A stretch of DNA of 64,000 nucleotides. Source: Rhizobium sp. CFBP 8762. Its GTDB lineage: Bacteria > Pseudomonadota > Alphaproteobacteria > Rhizobiales > Rhizobiaceae. Below are positions 18,048-26,660 of the stretch, in pieces. Under the pieces are notes generated by a model. The model made no database searches, had not been told where the DNA came from, and was given only the letters and a program-made list of their open reading frames with translations. Made by a program: the position numbers and the translations under genes. Location: the NCBI RefSeq assembly GCF_014841565.1, contig NZ_JACYUD010000001.1, positions 798,753-862,752 of the forward strand, given 5' to 3'. Every line of letters starts with the position of its first letter. The stretch's first letter is position 1.

Positions 18048-19840
18048 TGCAAAACAACCGCAATTATTTCGTGGCGATTGCCCTGTCCGTGCTGATTCTC
18101 ATTGCCTGGCAGTTTTTGTACGTCAACCCGAAGATTGAAGCCGATCGCATTGCGCAGGAAGCCCGGCAGGCGCAGCAGGCTGAAACGGTCAAGAATGCGG
18201 CTGGCGATTCCGCTGGCACTGTCAATGTTTCCCCCGGCGGCAGTGCTGCCGTGCCCGGTGCTGCCGAAACGCGCGATCTGGCCGTGGCGCAATCCGCCCG
18301 CATTGCCATCGACACACCGGCCGTCAGCGGCTCGATCAACCTCACCGGCGCTCGCTTCGATGATCTGAAGCTGAAGGAATACCGCGAGACGGTGGATCCC
18401 CAGAGCCCTGTCATCACCCTTTTCAGCCCCGCTGAAACCGAGCAGGGTTATTTTGCCGAACTCGGTTATGTCGGTAACGACACCTCGGGTGCGGTCCCCG
18501 GCCCGCAGACTGTCTGGACGCAGAGCGCTGGCACCACGCTGACGCCGACCACGCCCGTTACCCTGTCATTCACCAATGAGAAGGGCGTGGTGTTCGAGCG
18601 TACTATCTCCATTGATGACCACTTCATGTTTACGGTTACCGATTCCGTTCGCAATGGCAGCGCTGCTCCGGTCAGCCTCGCCTCCTATGGTCGCGTCACC
18701 CGCTTTACCAAGCCGACGACGCCAAGTGCCTACGTTCTGCATGAAGGCTTTATCGGCGTTTTGGGCGAAACCGGCCTGCACGAGGTGAAGTACAAGGAAG
18801 CCGAAGACAAGGCCACGATTTCGCCTGGCAAGGCCACAAGCGGCTGGCTCGGCATTACCGACAAATACTGGGCTGCTGCGCTGGTGCCGCCACAGGCGAC
18901 CGCTTACGACACCCGTTTTGCACATTTTACCGATGGTCGCCCGCGCTATCAGGCCGACTACAAGAACGATGCTGTCACCGTTGCTGCCGGTCAGTCAACC
19001 GAGGTCAAGAACCTTGTCTTCGCCGGTGCCAAGGTGGTTCCGCTGATCGAGTCCTATGAAACCTCTTATTCCATTCCAAAGTTCGACCTGATGATCGACT
19101 GGGGCTGGTTCTACTTCTTCACCAAGCCGATGTTCAAGCTGATGGACTACTTCTTCCGCTTCTTCGGCAACTTCGGCATTGCTATTCTGCTGACCACCAT
19201 CGTCGTCAAACTCCTGTTCTTCCCGCTTGCCAACAAGCAGTACAAGTCGATGGCAAACATGAAGAAGGTTCAGCCGAAAATGGCTGAGATGAAGGAAAAG
19301 TACGGCGACGACAAGATGGGGCTGCAACAGGCAATGATGCAGCTCTACAAGGAAGAAAAGATCAACCCGCTTGCGGGCTGCTGGCCGATCCTGTTGCAGA
19401 TTCCGGTGTTCTTTGCGCTTTACAAGGTGATCTATGTCACAATTGAAATGCGTCATGCACCGTTCTTCGGCTGGATTCGCGACCTGTCCGCGCCGGATCC
19501 GACGTCGCTGTTCAACCTGTTTGGCCTGCTGCCCTATGACGTGCCGCACTTCCTGATGATCGGCGTCTGGCCTATCATTATGGGCATTACCATGTTCCTG
19601 CAGATGCGCATGAACCCGACGCCGCCGGACCCGACACAGGCCATGCTGTTCACCTGGATGCCCGTAGTGTTCACTTTCATGCTGGCCACGTTCCCGGCCG
19701 GTCTGGTGATCTATTGGGCGTGGAACAACACTCTCTCGGTTGCGCAACAGGCCGTGATCATGAAGCGCAATGGCGTGAAGATTGAATTGTTTGACAATAT
19801 GAAGGGTTTGTTCTCACGAAAGCCAAAACCGGCTGAGTAA
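18044..19840 (+). CDS. yidC: Membrane protein insertase YidC
   Basis: A 598-residue inner-membrane insertase that integrates proteins alone or with SecYEG. An N-terminal anchor helix lies at residues 7-25, then a large periplasmic domain to about residue 340, then the conserved core of five membrane helices containing [19 protein letters not shown] and ending [15 protein letters not shown]. The ATG overlaps the rnpA stop. A hairpin-type repeat and a terminator follow. Confidence 0.97.
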   Translation: MMQNNRNYFVAIALSVLILIAWQFLYVNPKIEADRIAQEARQAQQAETVKNAAGDSAGTVNVSPGGSAAVPGAAETRDLAVAQSARIAIDTPAVSGSINLTGARFDDLKLKEYRETVDPQSPVITLFSPAETEQGYFAELGYVGNDTSGAVPGPQTVWTQSAGTTLTPTTPVTLSFTNEKGVVFERTISIDDHFMFTVTDSVRNGSAAPVSLASYGRVTRFTKPTTPSAYVLHEGFIGVLGETGLHEVKYKEAEDKATISPGKATSGWLGITDKYWAAALVPPQATAYDTRFAHFTDGRPRYQADYKNDAVTVAAGQSTEVKNLVFAGAKVVPLIESYETSYSIPKFDLMIDWGWFYFFTKPMFKLMDYFFRFFGNFGIAILLTTIVVKLLFFPLANKQYKSMANMKKVQPKMAEMKEKYGDDKMGLQQAMMQLYKEEKINPLAGCWPILLQIPVFFALYKVIYVTIEMRHAPFFGWIRDLSAPDPTSLFNLFGLLPYDVPHFLMIGVWPIIMGITMFLQMRMNPTPPDPTQAMLFTWMPVVFTFMLATFPAGLVIYWAWNNTLSVAQQAVIMKRNGVKIELFDNMKGLFSRKPKPAE

Positions 19841-19851
19841 CCAACCATTCG

Positions 19852-19917
19852 CTAAAGCGTTTTGTTTGACGCATCGTCCTGACGTAAAAGCGTTTCCGCT
19901 TTTGCTGGAACTGCTCC
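19852..19917 (-). repeat. Palindromic intergenic repeat, copy A
   Basis: In reverse complement this segment has the same parts in the same order as the copy at 24466: a TTCCAG-like start, an AAAAGCG-GAAA-CGCTTTTAC hairpin, ACGTC, GGAC(G/A)ATGCGTC and a CAAAACG-type end. It lies directly after yidC. Similar short palindromic elements are frequent between genes of rhizobia and Brucella relatives; the function is unknown. Confidence 0.8.
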
Positions 19918-19929
19918 AGCGAACCAACA

Positions 19930-19957
19930 AGCCTCGGATGACAATCCGGGGCTTTTT
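19930..19957 (+). terminator. Intrinsic terminator after yidC
   Basis: AGCCTCGGAT (19930-19939) pairs with ATCCGGGGCT (19944-19953), with one G-T pair, around a GACA loop, and is followed by a run of T. It closes the rpmH-rnpA-yidC transcript before engB. Confidence 0.85.
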
Positions 19958-20022
19958 TGCAGGCTTGACATTCCCGGGTAAAACCGGGAAGCCGTGACCA
20001 AAGACGATGAAGGGCCAGAGCC

Positions 20023-20676
20023 ATGACCGCCAACAGCAACGATAAAGAAAAACCCTTGTTCGGGCGGCCGTGGATTTTCATTCGCGGCGTTCCCTCCATG
20101 AAGTTTCTCCCGCCCGAAGGCCCGCCGGAAGTGGCCTTTGCTGGCCGCTCCAATGTCGGCAAGTCATCCCTGATCAACGCACTGGTTGGCCAGAAAGGAC
20201 TGGCGCGTACATCCAACACGCCGGGCCGCACACAGGAGTTGAACTATTTCGTGCCCGAAGGCTATTCCGGTGAACCCGGTGACATGCCCCCCATGGCCCT
20301 TGTGGACATGCCCGGTTATGGCTACGCGCAGGCTCCCAAAGAGCATGTCGATGCGTGGACCAAGCTGGTGTTCGATTATCTGCGCGGACGCGCAACGTTG
20401 AAGCGCGTCTATGTGCTGATCGATGCCCGCCATGGCATCAAAAAGAACGACGACGACGTTCTGGACCTGCTAGACAAGGCCGCAGTCTCCTACCAGCTCA
20501 TCCTTACCAAGACGGACAAGATCAAGGAACCAGCCGTACCCAAGCTGATGGCGGAGACCTTGGAGAAGATCAAAAAGCGCCCGGCTGCATTCCCCGAACT
20601 GATTGCAACATCGTCGGAAAAAGGCGGAGGCATTGATGAGGTTCGCGCAGCAATCGACCTGGCCATTCATCAGTAG
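20023..20676 (+). CDS. engB: Ribosome biogenesis GTP-binding protein EngB (YihA/YsxC)
   Basis: A 217-residue small GTPase needed for assembly of the large ribosomal subunit. G1 is [10 protein letters not shown]2 includes [10 protein letters not shown]3 is DMPGYG, G4 is TKTDK and G5 lies near ATSSEKGGG. Position after yidC is conserved in rhizobia. It lies behind the yidC terminator, so it probably has its own promoter in the 65-base gap. Confidence 0.96.
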   Translation: MTANSNDKEKPLFGRPWIFIRGVPSMKFLPPEGPPEVAFAGRSNVGKSSLINALVGQKGLARTSNTPGRTQELNYFVPEGYSGEPGDMPPMALVDMPGYGYAQAPKEHVDAWTKLVFDYLRGRATLKRVYVLIDARHGIKKNDDDVLDLLDKAAVSYQLILTKTDKIKEPAVPKLMAETLEKIKKRPAAFPELIATSSEKGGGIDEVRAAIDLAIHQ

Positions 20677-20740
20677 ACTGTCGAAGCCTCAACGCAGCAC
20701 TATGTTGATCGGACCTATAAACACTTGAAGGAGTGATTGT

Positions 20741-21289
20741 ATGTCTGATCTGGTTGTTGTTGGCTTTGACGATAAGGAAGAAGCAGATCGAATCCTGCTG
20801 CGCCTGCGTCAACTCGGCAAGGAATACCTTATCGATCTGGAGGATGCGGTCGTTGTGGTGCGTGATGACACCGGCAAGGTGCACCTCAAGCAAAGCGTGA
20901 ACCTCCCGACAGTGGGGGCCATGTCCGGGCTCATTTCCGGCTCGCTCTGGGGCGGACTGGCCGGGCTGCTGTTTCTGAACCCCTTGGCAGGCTTTGCCAT
21001 CGGCGGCGCGATTGGTGCAGGTACCGGGGCGTTGTCCGGCTCCATGGCCGATTACGGTATCGATGATGAGTTCATCAAATCCTTGAGCGAAACCATTCCC
21101 TCCGGTTCTTCCGCTCTGTTCGTGCTGGTGCGCAAGGCGCAGCCGGAAAAGGTTCTGGCCGAATTCAGCGATGTCCGTGCGCGCGTTATCCGCACGTCGC
21201 TGTCACCCGATCAGGAAAAGCGGCTGCAGGAGGCCTTGAACGGAAGTGCCGGAACAGCCGTCCCGACACCGGAACCCGGCACTCTGTAA
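20741..21289 (+). CDS. DUF1269 domain membrane protein
   Basis: A 182-residue protein with an N-terminal alpha/beta segment (DLVVVGFDDKEEADRILLRL), a glycine-rich hairpin of two membrane helices at about residues 57-103 (GLISGSLWGG, GGAIGAGTGALSGS), and a C-terminal SSALFVLVRKAQPEKVLAEF segment. This is the DUF1269 pattern; the biochemical role is unknown. The start follows AAGGAG. It is the first gene of a group that separates engB from argB and faces the fasciclin gene across a bidirectional terminator. Confidence 0.82.
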   Translation: MSDLVVVGFDDKEEADRILLRLRQLGKEYLIDLEDAVVVVRDDTGKVHLKQSVNLPTVGAMSGLISGSLWGGLAGLLFLNPLAGFAIGGAIGAGTGALSGSMADYGIDDEFIKSLSETIPSGSSALFVLVRKAQPEKVLAEFSDVRARVIRTSLSPDQEKRLQEALNGSAGTAVPTPEPGTL

Positions 21290-21293
21290 GCAC

Positions 21294-21331
21294 AAAAAAG
21301 CCGCGCGCTCCGTTGGAAGCGCGCGGCTTTT
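21294..21331. terminator. Bidirectional terminator
   Basis: GCCGCGCGCT pairs perfectly with AGCGCGCGGC around an 8-base loop. An A-run precedes and a T-run follows, so it can act on both strands. It lies between the convergent DUF1269 and fasciclin genes. Confidence 0.93.
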
Positions 21332-21346
21332 GACGTTCGTCAAACA

Positions 21347-21907
21347 TTACATCTTTGGCAGAAGAACCTTGTCGATAACGTGGATAACGCCGTTCGACTG
21401 CTTCACGTCAGCAATCGTTACATGCGCAACGCCACCGTTTTCGTCGGTCAGCGTAATCTTTTTGCCCATCATCTTGGCTTTCAGAACGCAACCGCCAACG
21501 GTTTTCACGTCATGCTCGCCGCCATCGTCCTTGATCATCTTGCCGATAGCCGACGACATCGCGTCTGCAGCCACCACATGGCAGGTCAAGACCTTGGTCA
21601 GCTTTGCCTTGTTTTCAGGCTTCAGGAGTGTATCAACCGTACCGGCTGGCAGTGCGGCAAACGCCTCATTGGTTGGCGCGAACACTGTGAACGGGCCCTT
21701 GCCCTGCAGGGTTTCCACCAGACCGGCAGCCTTGACCGCAGCGACCAAAGTCGTGTGATCCTTTGAATTCATGGCGTTTTCAACAATGTTCTTGTCGGCA
21801 TACATGGCTGCACCGCCGACCATCGGATTTTTGGCATACGCGCCGCTCACTGCGCCGCCAGCGATAATAGTTGCAATCATGAGCGTACGTACTGTTGATT
21901 TAAACAT
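21347..21907 (-). CDS. Secreted fasciclin (FAS1) domain protein
   Basis: A 186-residue protein with a signal peptide of about 25 residues (…VSGAYA before KNPMV) and one FAS1 domain covering most of the rest. The H1 motif reads GPFTVFAPTNEAFAALP and the H2 region ends GVIHVIDKVLLP. FAS1 proteins are surface or periplasmic adhesion or ligand-binding modules. Two cysteines, in LTCHVV and GGCVLKA, could form a disulfide. It lies immediately downstream, on the same strand, of an ECF sigma/anti-sigma pair but behind their terminator, so it has its own promoter and may be a target of that sigma factor. Confidence 0.9.
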   Translation of the reverse strand: MFKSTVRTLMIATIIAGGAVSGAYAKNPMVGGAAMYADKNIVENAMNSKDHTTLVAAVKAAGLVETLQGKGPFTVFAPTNEAFAALPAGTVDTLLKPENKAKLTKVLTCHVVAADAMSSAIGKMIKDDGGEHDVKTVGGCVLKAKMMGKKITLTDENGGVAHVTIADVKQSNGVIHVIDKVLLPKM

Positions 21908-21969
21908 TTGAATATCCTTTGTGTTACTGTCCTCGAACCCGAAGCCCGGGTCCTCCCAAGCACTGAATT

Positions 21970-21990
21970 CCGTCCCGCCTTTGGGGATGT
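21970..21990 (-). promoter_or_regulatory. Possible ECF promoter upstream of the fasciclin gene
   Basis: On the minus strand this segment reads ACATCCCC, then AAAGGCGGGACGG, about 63 bases before the fasciclin start. It resembles GCTTCCCAAGGGGCGG... at 23426-23446 upstream of the sigma factor gene, with 12 of 21 positions the same. The likeness suggests a shared promoter type but could be chance. Confidence 0.25.
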
Positions 21991-22073
21991 AATAAGCAAC
22001 GAAGGCTTTGGAAAAAGAGTTTCAGAAAAATTCTTGTTTTATTTAAAATATTGAAATCAAAAGCATTTCATAA

Positions 22074-22098
22074 AAAAACGCGCTTGAAGCGCGTTTTT
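22074..22098 (-). terminator. Terminator of the sigma/anti-sigma operon
   Basis: AAAAACGCGCT (22074-22084) and AGCGCGTTTTT (22088-22098) form a perfect 11-base stem with a TGA loop; on the minus strand the stem ends in a T-run. It lies 24 bases after the anti-sigma stop and separates that operon from the fasciclin gene. Confidence 0.92.
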
Positions 22099-22121
22099 TA
22101 AGGAGACGTTTGGGTAAAAGT

Positions 22122-22850
22122 TTAAAAGCCCCGGGCCGTACCGGAGACCACGATTGGTCCCGTTGCCACGCCATTGGGTGCACCGCCAAACGGCTCAAGA
22201 CTGACCGCCAGCACGGCACCGGCGGAGAACTTCGCCTGCATATCCGGACTGACGCGAATTTCGCCTTCCCCGCCTTGCGGAAGCAGACCCAGCGACTGCG
22301 GTGCTTCGTCGCCTTCTATCAGCCATAGCTCAAGCGATTTCGGCTCTTGCTGACGGGCCGCAATCGGCGTGACTTTCAAACGTCCGGTGCGATTATCGTA
22401 GCGCGCCAACAGGCTGATGGCGTTTTCCTTCGACGTCAGTTCCGCGACAATTGGCTTGCCGGAGGGGCGCGGCGTTAGCAGGCCGCTGCCGACAAACCCG
22501 GCCCCCACCGCAACCAGCACGGATGCGAACGCAAGACTGCGCCAGAACAGCAACGAGTTCCAGAAACCCCCACTGGCCGCCACGTCCAGCGACTCAGCGG
22601 CTGTAGGCGGGTAGATGCGCTGTTCAATGGCAGGAAACACGCGCGTCGGTGGCGCAATATCCTCATACGCATCGTTGAAGCCGGAGAGATTATCCTCCCA
22701 GCGATGGACGATGGCAGCAAAATTGGTATCGATGGCCATGCGCGCTTCGACCTTGCGACGATCCTCAAGCGCGAGGACGCCAAGCACGTATTCGCCCGCG
22801 ATCACTTCATCGCGCTTATAGTCGCCACTTTCGCTACTCGGAGTCATCAT
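22122..22850 (-). CDS. RskA-like anti-sigma factor
   Basis: A 242-residue single-pass membrane protein. The N-terminal cytosolic part (about residues 1-92, with AGEYVLGVLALEDRRKVE) is the sigma-binding domain seen in RskA/RsiW-like proteins. A membrane helix lies near residues 97-120. The periplasmic C-terminal domain (LELWLIEGDEAPQSLGLL, SLEPFGGAPNG) is the RskA domain. The N-terminal domain has no histidine-cysteine zinc motif. The start overlaps the sigma gene by 17 bases, consistent with coupled synthesis of the pair. Membrane proteolysis would be expected to release the sigma factor. Confidence 0.9.
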   Translation of the reverse strand: MMTPSSESGDYKRDEVIAGEYVLGVLALEDRRKVEARMAIDTNFAAIVHRWEDNLSGFNDAYEDIAPPTRVFPAIEQRIYPPTAAESLDVAASGGFWNSLLFWRSLAFASVLVAVGAGFVGSGLLTPRPSGKPIVAELTSKENAISLLARYDNRTGRLKVTPIAARQQEPKSLELWLIEGDEAPQSLGLLPQGGEGEIRVSPDMQAKFSAGAVLAVSLEPFGGAPNGVATGPIVVSGTARGF

Positions 22851-23385
22851 TGTCCATGCACTCTCTTAATTTCAGCAGGCTGCGCCGCAGCCATGTTCGC
22901 ATTGTATTCAGCGGCACCCCGTAAAGTTCGGCGAGATCCTGATAGCTCTCCCCGTCCACATAGGCCTTGCGCACGGCAGATGCACGCTCAGCCTCCAACT
23001 GCTCCATACAGGCGTCAATACGACGGCCTTCGCCCTGCATCAACGCCGACCGCTCCGGCCCGGGGGCTGGATCGGCAATATCAAATGCCGCATCAATATC
23101 GGATGAGGCAGGCTTTCGGGCGCGAATGACGTCGATTGCGTGATTGCGTGCAATCGCCGCCAACCATGCCATAGCGCTGGTCTGTCCCTCGACATACCGC
23201 TCTGCTCTACGCCAAACCTTGATATAGACTTCCTGAAGCGCTTCTTCCGCCTCGCCTCTGTCTTTCAAGATACGGACACAGATGCCATAAAGTTTCGCGC
23301 TCGTATTGGTATACAGCGCGGAAAACGCGCTGCGATCACGAAGCGAAACCCGGCCTATCAGACTGGCGATATCGTCATTGGTCAT
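22834..23385 (-). CDS. ECF sigma factor (SigK-like)
   Basis: A 183-residue extracytoplasmic-function sigma-70 factor. Region 2 contains AEEALQEVYIKVWRRAE and AWLAAIARNHAIDVIRARK. Region 4 contains YQDLAELYGVPLNTMRTWLRRSLLKLRECM. Pairing with an RskA-like anti-sigma factor places it near the SigK-type ECF groups. It is the first gene of a two-gene leftward operon and may activate its own promoter and that of the fasciclin gene. Confidence 0.92.
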   Translation of the reverse strand: MTNDDIASLIGRVSLRDRSAFSALYTNTSAKLYGICVRILKDRGEAEEALQEVYIKVWRRAERYVEGQTSAMAWLAAIARNHAIDVIRARKPASSDIDAAFDIADPAPGPERSALMQGEGRRIDACMEQLEAERASAVRKAYVDGESYQDLAELYGVPLNTMRTWLRRSLLKLRECMDNDDSE

Positions 23386-23425
23386 TAAAAATCCCGCTTT
23401 GCATCCCTACGCTCAAAGATAGAGC

Positions 23426-23446
23426 GCAATCCGCCCCTTGGGAAGC
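23426..23446 (-). promoter_or_regulatory. Possible ECF promoter upstream of the sigma gene
   Basis: The minus strand reads GCTTCCCAAGGGG then CGGATTGC about 41 bases before the sigma start. It aligns with the segment upstream of the fasciclin gene (21970-21990). It is offered only as a candidate autoregulatory promoter. Confidence 0.25.
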
Positions 23447-23576
23447 TTAAGAATAGCATGGGCTTGCGCCCGTTTTTGAAAAAATAGATACCCGATCCTC
23501 GCCACACACGTCTTCAAATCTTCGTTAATTAACTTTAGAGATATCCGACCCGCACGCCTTGAACAGGATAATCAGC

Positions 23577-24464
23577 ATGACTGCATCGGAAAGCGAAACA
23601 CAAGCGCGTCTTCTGGCCCAAGCCCTGCCTTTCATGCAGCGCTATGAAAACAAGACCATCGTGGTGAAATATGGCGGACATGCCATGGGCAACCCCGAGC
23701 TCGGCAAGGCATTTGCCGCCGATATTGCGCTTTTGAAACAGTCCGGTGTCAACCCCATCGTCGTCCATGGCGGCGGTCCGCAGATTGGTGCGATGCTCAC
23801 GAAAATGGGGATTGAGTCAAAATTCGAAGGCGGTCTGCGTGTTACCGACCAGAAAACGGTCGAGATCGTGGAAATGGTTCTGGCTGGCTCCATCAACAAG
23901 GAAATCGTCGCCCTTATCAACCAGACCGGCGAGTGGGCTATTGGCCTGTGCGGTAAGGATGGCAACATGGTGTTCGCACAGAAAGCCAAGAAGACCATCA
24001 TTGATCCTGATAGTAACATCGAGCGTGTGCTCGATCTGGGATTTGTGGGTGAAGTTACCGAAGTCGATCACACGCTGCTGGACCTGCTTGCCCGCTCAGA
24101 AATGATCCCCGTTATCGCTCCGGTTGCGCCGGGCCGCGATGGCAACACCTACAATATCAATGCCGATACGTTCGCAGGCGCCATTGCTGGCTCGGTGAAT
24201 GCGACACGGCTGCTGTTTCTGACCGACGTTCCCGGTGTTCTGGACAAGAGCGGCGAACTGATCAAGGAACTGTCCGTGGCGCAGGCAAAAGCCTTGATCA
24301 AGGACGGCACCATTTCCGGCGGCATGATTCCGAAGGTGGAGACCTGCATTGACGCCATCAATTCAGGTGTGCAGGGCGTGGTTATCCTCAACGGCAAAAC
24401 TGCCCATGCCGTGCTTCTGGAAATCTTTACGGAACATGGTGCCGGAACTCTGATCGTTCCCTAA
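23577..24464 (+). CDS. argB: Acetylglutamate kinase
   Basis: A 295-residue enzyme that phosphorylates N-acetylglutamate in the second step of arginine synthesis. It has KYGGHAM at the phosphate-binding start, VHGGGPQIG for acetylglutamate, [11 protein letters not shown] and TDVPGVL near the nucleotide site, and [11 protein letters not shown]. The ATG at 23577 with AGGA upstream is preferred to a TTG at 23559. Arginine-sensitive members carry an extra N-terminal helix; the first 20 residues here could be one. Confidence 0.97.
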   Translation: MTASESETQARLLAQALPFMQRYENKTIVVKYGGHAMGNPELGKAFAADIALLKQSGVNPIVVHGGGPQIGAMLTKMGIESKFEGGLRVTDQKTVEIVEMVLAGSINKEIVALINQTGEWAIGLCGKDGNMVFAQKAKKTIIDPDSNIERVLDLGFVGEVTEVDHTLLDLLARSEMIPVIAPVAPGRDGNTYNINADTFAGAIAGSVNATRLLFLTDVPGVLDKSGELIKELSVAQAKALIKDGTISGGMIPKVETCIDAINSGVQGVVILNGKTAHAVLLEIFTEHGAGTLIVP

Positions 24465-24465
24465 A

Positions 24466-24572
24466 GCATTTCCAGTAAAAGCGGAAACGCTTTTACGTCT
24501 GGACAATGCGTCAAAACAAAAGGTTAGAGCAATTCCAGTAAAATTGCGCAGCGGTTTTACGTCCAGAAATGC
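24466..24572 (+). repeat. Palindromic intergenic repeat, copy B with a partial second copy
   Basis: GCATTTCCA is followed by a perfect hairpin, GTAAAAGCG and CGCTTTTAC enclosing a GAAA tetraloop (24475-24496), then GTCTGGACAATGCGTCAAAAC. From 24526 a second degenerate copy runs AGAGCAATTCCAGTAAAAT to TTTTACGTCCAGAAATGCG. The element lies directly after argB and matches copies at 19852 and 56890. Confidence 0.85.
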
Positions 24573-24589
24573 GCAGACAAGGACGGCCA

Positions 24590-24619
24590 CGACACACGCG
24601 TTGCCATACGCGTGTGTCG
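24590..24619. other. Perfect 12-bp hairpin
   Basis: CGACACACGCGT (24590-24601) and ACGCGTGTGTCG (24608-24619) pair without mismatch around TGCCAT. There is no T-run on either side, so this is not a classical terminator. It lies between the convergent argB and small membrane-protein genes and may protect or end either transcript. Confidence 0.7.
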
Positions 24620-24634
24620 TCCATGTCTTACGCA

Positions 24635-24826
24635 TCAGTTTCCAAACATGGACAGGATAGCGTGAAACACCGTGACGCCCGCCAGCGGCCCGAAAAACAT
24701 CATGACCAGATTGAAGGAGATGATCGACAGCATCACCTTCTCACCACGTTTGGTCAGCCGCTGCTTGCGGGGCTTTGGCTCCCACGGTTCCGGTAACGGC
24801 CAGATATCCTGATAATCTACAAACAC
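24635..24826 (-). CDS. Small conserved membrane protein
   Basis: A 63-residue protein starting at a GTG (24826) that has GGAG 8 bases upstream; the frame is open further but without supporting signals. The N-terminal part (DIWPLPEPWEPKPRKQRLTKRGEK, in two runs) is proline-rich and basic, and one or two membrane helices follow to the end (LSIISFNLVMMFFGPLAG). Similar small proteins lie near argB in other rhizobia, as I recall. No function is known. Confidence 0.65.
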   Translation of the reverse strand: MFVDYQDIWPLPEPWEPKPRKQRLTKRGEKVMLSIISFNLVMMFFGPLAGVTVFHAILSMFGN

Positions 24827-24937
24827 CCGAAACACTCCACAAAGGTCACGGCAATCCTGTGTATGGTGGTTGTAGCATAAACACCGCTTGCACGCAGAGA
24901 TCAAGCGTATTTATCAGGTACGACGAATGTGTCGCAA

Positions 24938-25852
24938 TCAGGCCAAAAGCAGGATCAGCACACCTGCGACGATCAGCACGCATCCGGCGATTTCCAACCG
25001 GTTGATCGTTTCGCGAAAGATGAAGACCGCCGAGCCGAACGCCAGCAGCATTTCCACCTGCCCCAGCGCTTTGACCACAGACGCCTGCTGCAGACTGACC
25101 GCCATTAACCAGCAGAACGATGCTGTCGCCCCCATGAAGCCAACGACCAGCGACGGTTTCCACGCTTGAGCAATGCGGGCAAACTCGCCGCGCTCCTTCC
25201 ACAGCATCCATGCCAGCATGGATAGGGTTTGAACGGCAATGATGTAGACGAGGGTATAGCTCGCCTGCACGATATAGTTCGGCTCTGGCAGGCTGGGCGC
25301 AAGCGACAGCGACGCTGACCGATAGGAAACGGTGGAAATTCCGAACGCCATTCCGGAGAGAATGCCGACCAACGCCGTGCGCGTAAAGACAGATGTGACA
25401 AGGGTTGCCAGCGTAACACGAAGCCGGGCGACAGAAATGACCATGACACCCAGCACCGACAGCGCGATGGCAAGCAGCGTGCCGCCGCTGGCACGTTCCC
25501 CGAAGAAGACCAGCCCGAAGAGCGCCGCCTGCGCCGGTTCCGTGCGCGAATAGGCCGTGCCGACCGCAAAATTGCGGAATGAGAACAGATGCACCAGCAG
25601 AAATGTACCCGCCACCTGTGTGAGCGCGCCTATGCCCGCCCAGCCGAAGAAGTGTGCGCCCGGCACCGGCAAGGTCGCCCCGAAACCCAAGACAAGGATA
25701 AAGATATGCAGAAGAGCGAACGGCACGCCAAAGCCGAAGCGAACAAAGGTCGCACCTGTCGTTCCCATCACGCCCTTGAGATGCTTCTGCATGACCGAGC
25801 GGATGTTTTGCAGAAACGCTGCAATGATCGTGATAAATATCCAGATTTCCAT
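24938..25852 (-). CDS. EamA/DMT-superfamily transporter
   Basis: A 304-residue protein with about ten membrane helices in two EamA-like halves, the family layout of drug/metabolite transporters. The first half contains AYSRTEPAQAALFGLVFFGERASG and the second VKALGQVEMLLAFGSAVFIFRETI, both showing the conserved acidic residue before the last helix of each half. The ATG at 25852 begins the first helix (MEIWIFITIIAAF); a 30-residue upstream extension is not supported. Substrate unknown. It is divergent from the nucleotidase gene. Confidence 0.85.
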   Translation of the reverse strand: MEIWIFITIIAAFLQNIRSVMQKHLKGVMGTTGATFVRFGFGVPFALLHIFILVLGFGATLPVPGAHFFGWAGIGALTQVAGTFLLVHLFSFRNFAVGTAYSRTEPAQAALFGLVFFGERASGGTLLAIALSVLGVMVISVARLRVTLATLVTSVFTRTALVGILSGMAFGISTVSYRSASLSLAPSLPEPNYIVQASYTLVYIIAVQTLSMLAWMLWKERGEFARIAQAWKPSLVVGFMGATASFCWLMAVSLQQASVVKALGQVEMLLAFGSAVFIFRETINRLEIAGCVLIVAGVLILLLA

Positions 25853-25940
25853 GTCCGGCGCAGTATCACAGGGGCAAAAGCGCCGCCAGAGTCCGGATAA
25901 TTCAATTTCTTTCTGGCTGCGCGCGTGGCATAAGGTCGCC

Positions 25941-26660
25941 ATGAAAACAGCGCTCGATCATTCCGCATATTCCACTGCAAAAGCAGATTTCAGCCATGTC
26001 ACCGAGTGGGTCTTCGACCTCGATAACACGCTGTATCCGCACCATGTCGACCTGTTTTCGCAGATCGACAAGAACATGACTGCCTTTGTAGCCACCCTGC
26101 TGCAACTGGAGCCAGCCGAAGCCCGGCTGCTGCAAAAACAGTATTACCGCGACCACGGAACGACGCTGCAAGGCCTGATGCTGAACCATGGCATCAATCC
26201 CGATGCGTTTCTAGAGCAGGCCCACGCAATCGATTACACCGTGCTGCCCCCTGACCCCGATCTGGGTGACGCCATCAAGGCGCTGCCTGGGCGCAAATTC
26301 ATTTTTACCAATGGCAGCGTGAAACATGCCGAGATGACGGCTCGCGCACTGGGCATCCTCGATCATTTTGATGATATCTTCGATATCGTTGCGGCTGAAT
26401 ACCTGCCCAAGCCCGCAGCCAAGCCCTATGAGGCCTTCCGCGCCCTGCACAAGATCGATACGACCCGCGCCGCCATGTTTGAAGATTTGCCGCGCAATCT
26501 GTTGGTGCCGCGTGATTTCGGCATGAAGACCGTGTTGCTCGTTCCCCGTAATCTGGAGGAAGCGGTGGTCGAAGCCTGGGAGACAACCGGAGAGACAGAC
26601 GATCACATTGATTATGTGACCGACGATCTCACCGGCTTTCTCAAAGCAGTTCTCGCTTAA
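25941..26660 (+). CDS. HAD-family pyrimidine 5'-nucleotidase
   Basis: A 239-residue haloacid dehalogenase-type hydrolase of the Pyr5N/SDT1 group. Motif I is FDLDNTLYP near residue 25, motif II FTNGS, the motif III lysine is in YLPKP, and motif IV is FEDLPRNL. It probably dephosphorylates pyrimidine nucleotides or related phosphates. The real start is the ATG at 25941; the frame is open upstream for another 128 codons antisense to the DMT gene, without signals. Its stop shares TTAA with the convergent LOG gene. The position between argB and dapD is conserved in rhizobia. Confidence 0.88.
   Translation: MKTALDHSAYSTAKADFSHVTEWVFDLDNTLYPHHVDLFSQIDKNMTAFVATLLQLEPAEARLLQKQYYRDHGTTLQGLMLNHGINPDAFLEQAHAIDYTVLPPDPDLGDAIKALPGRKFIFTNGSVKHAEMTARALGILDHFDDIFDIVAAEYLPKPAAKPYEAFRALHKIDTTRAAMFEDLPRNLLVPRDFGMKTVLLVPRNLEEAVVEAWETTGETDDHIDYVTDDLTGFLKAVLA

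Noticed and set aside
18995-19747. A 250-codon minus-strand frame opposite yidC
   Set aside because: Very high His, Glu and Gln content, no ribosome site, and complete overlap with the conserved core of yidC.
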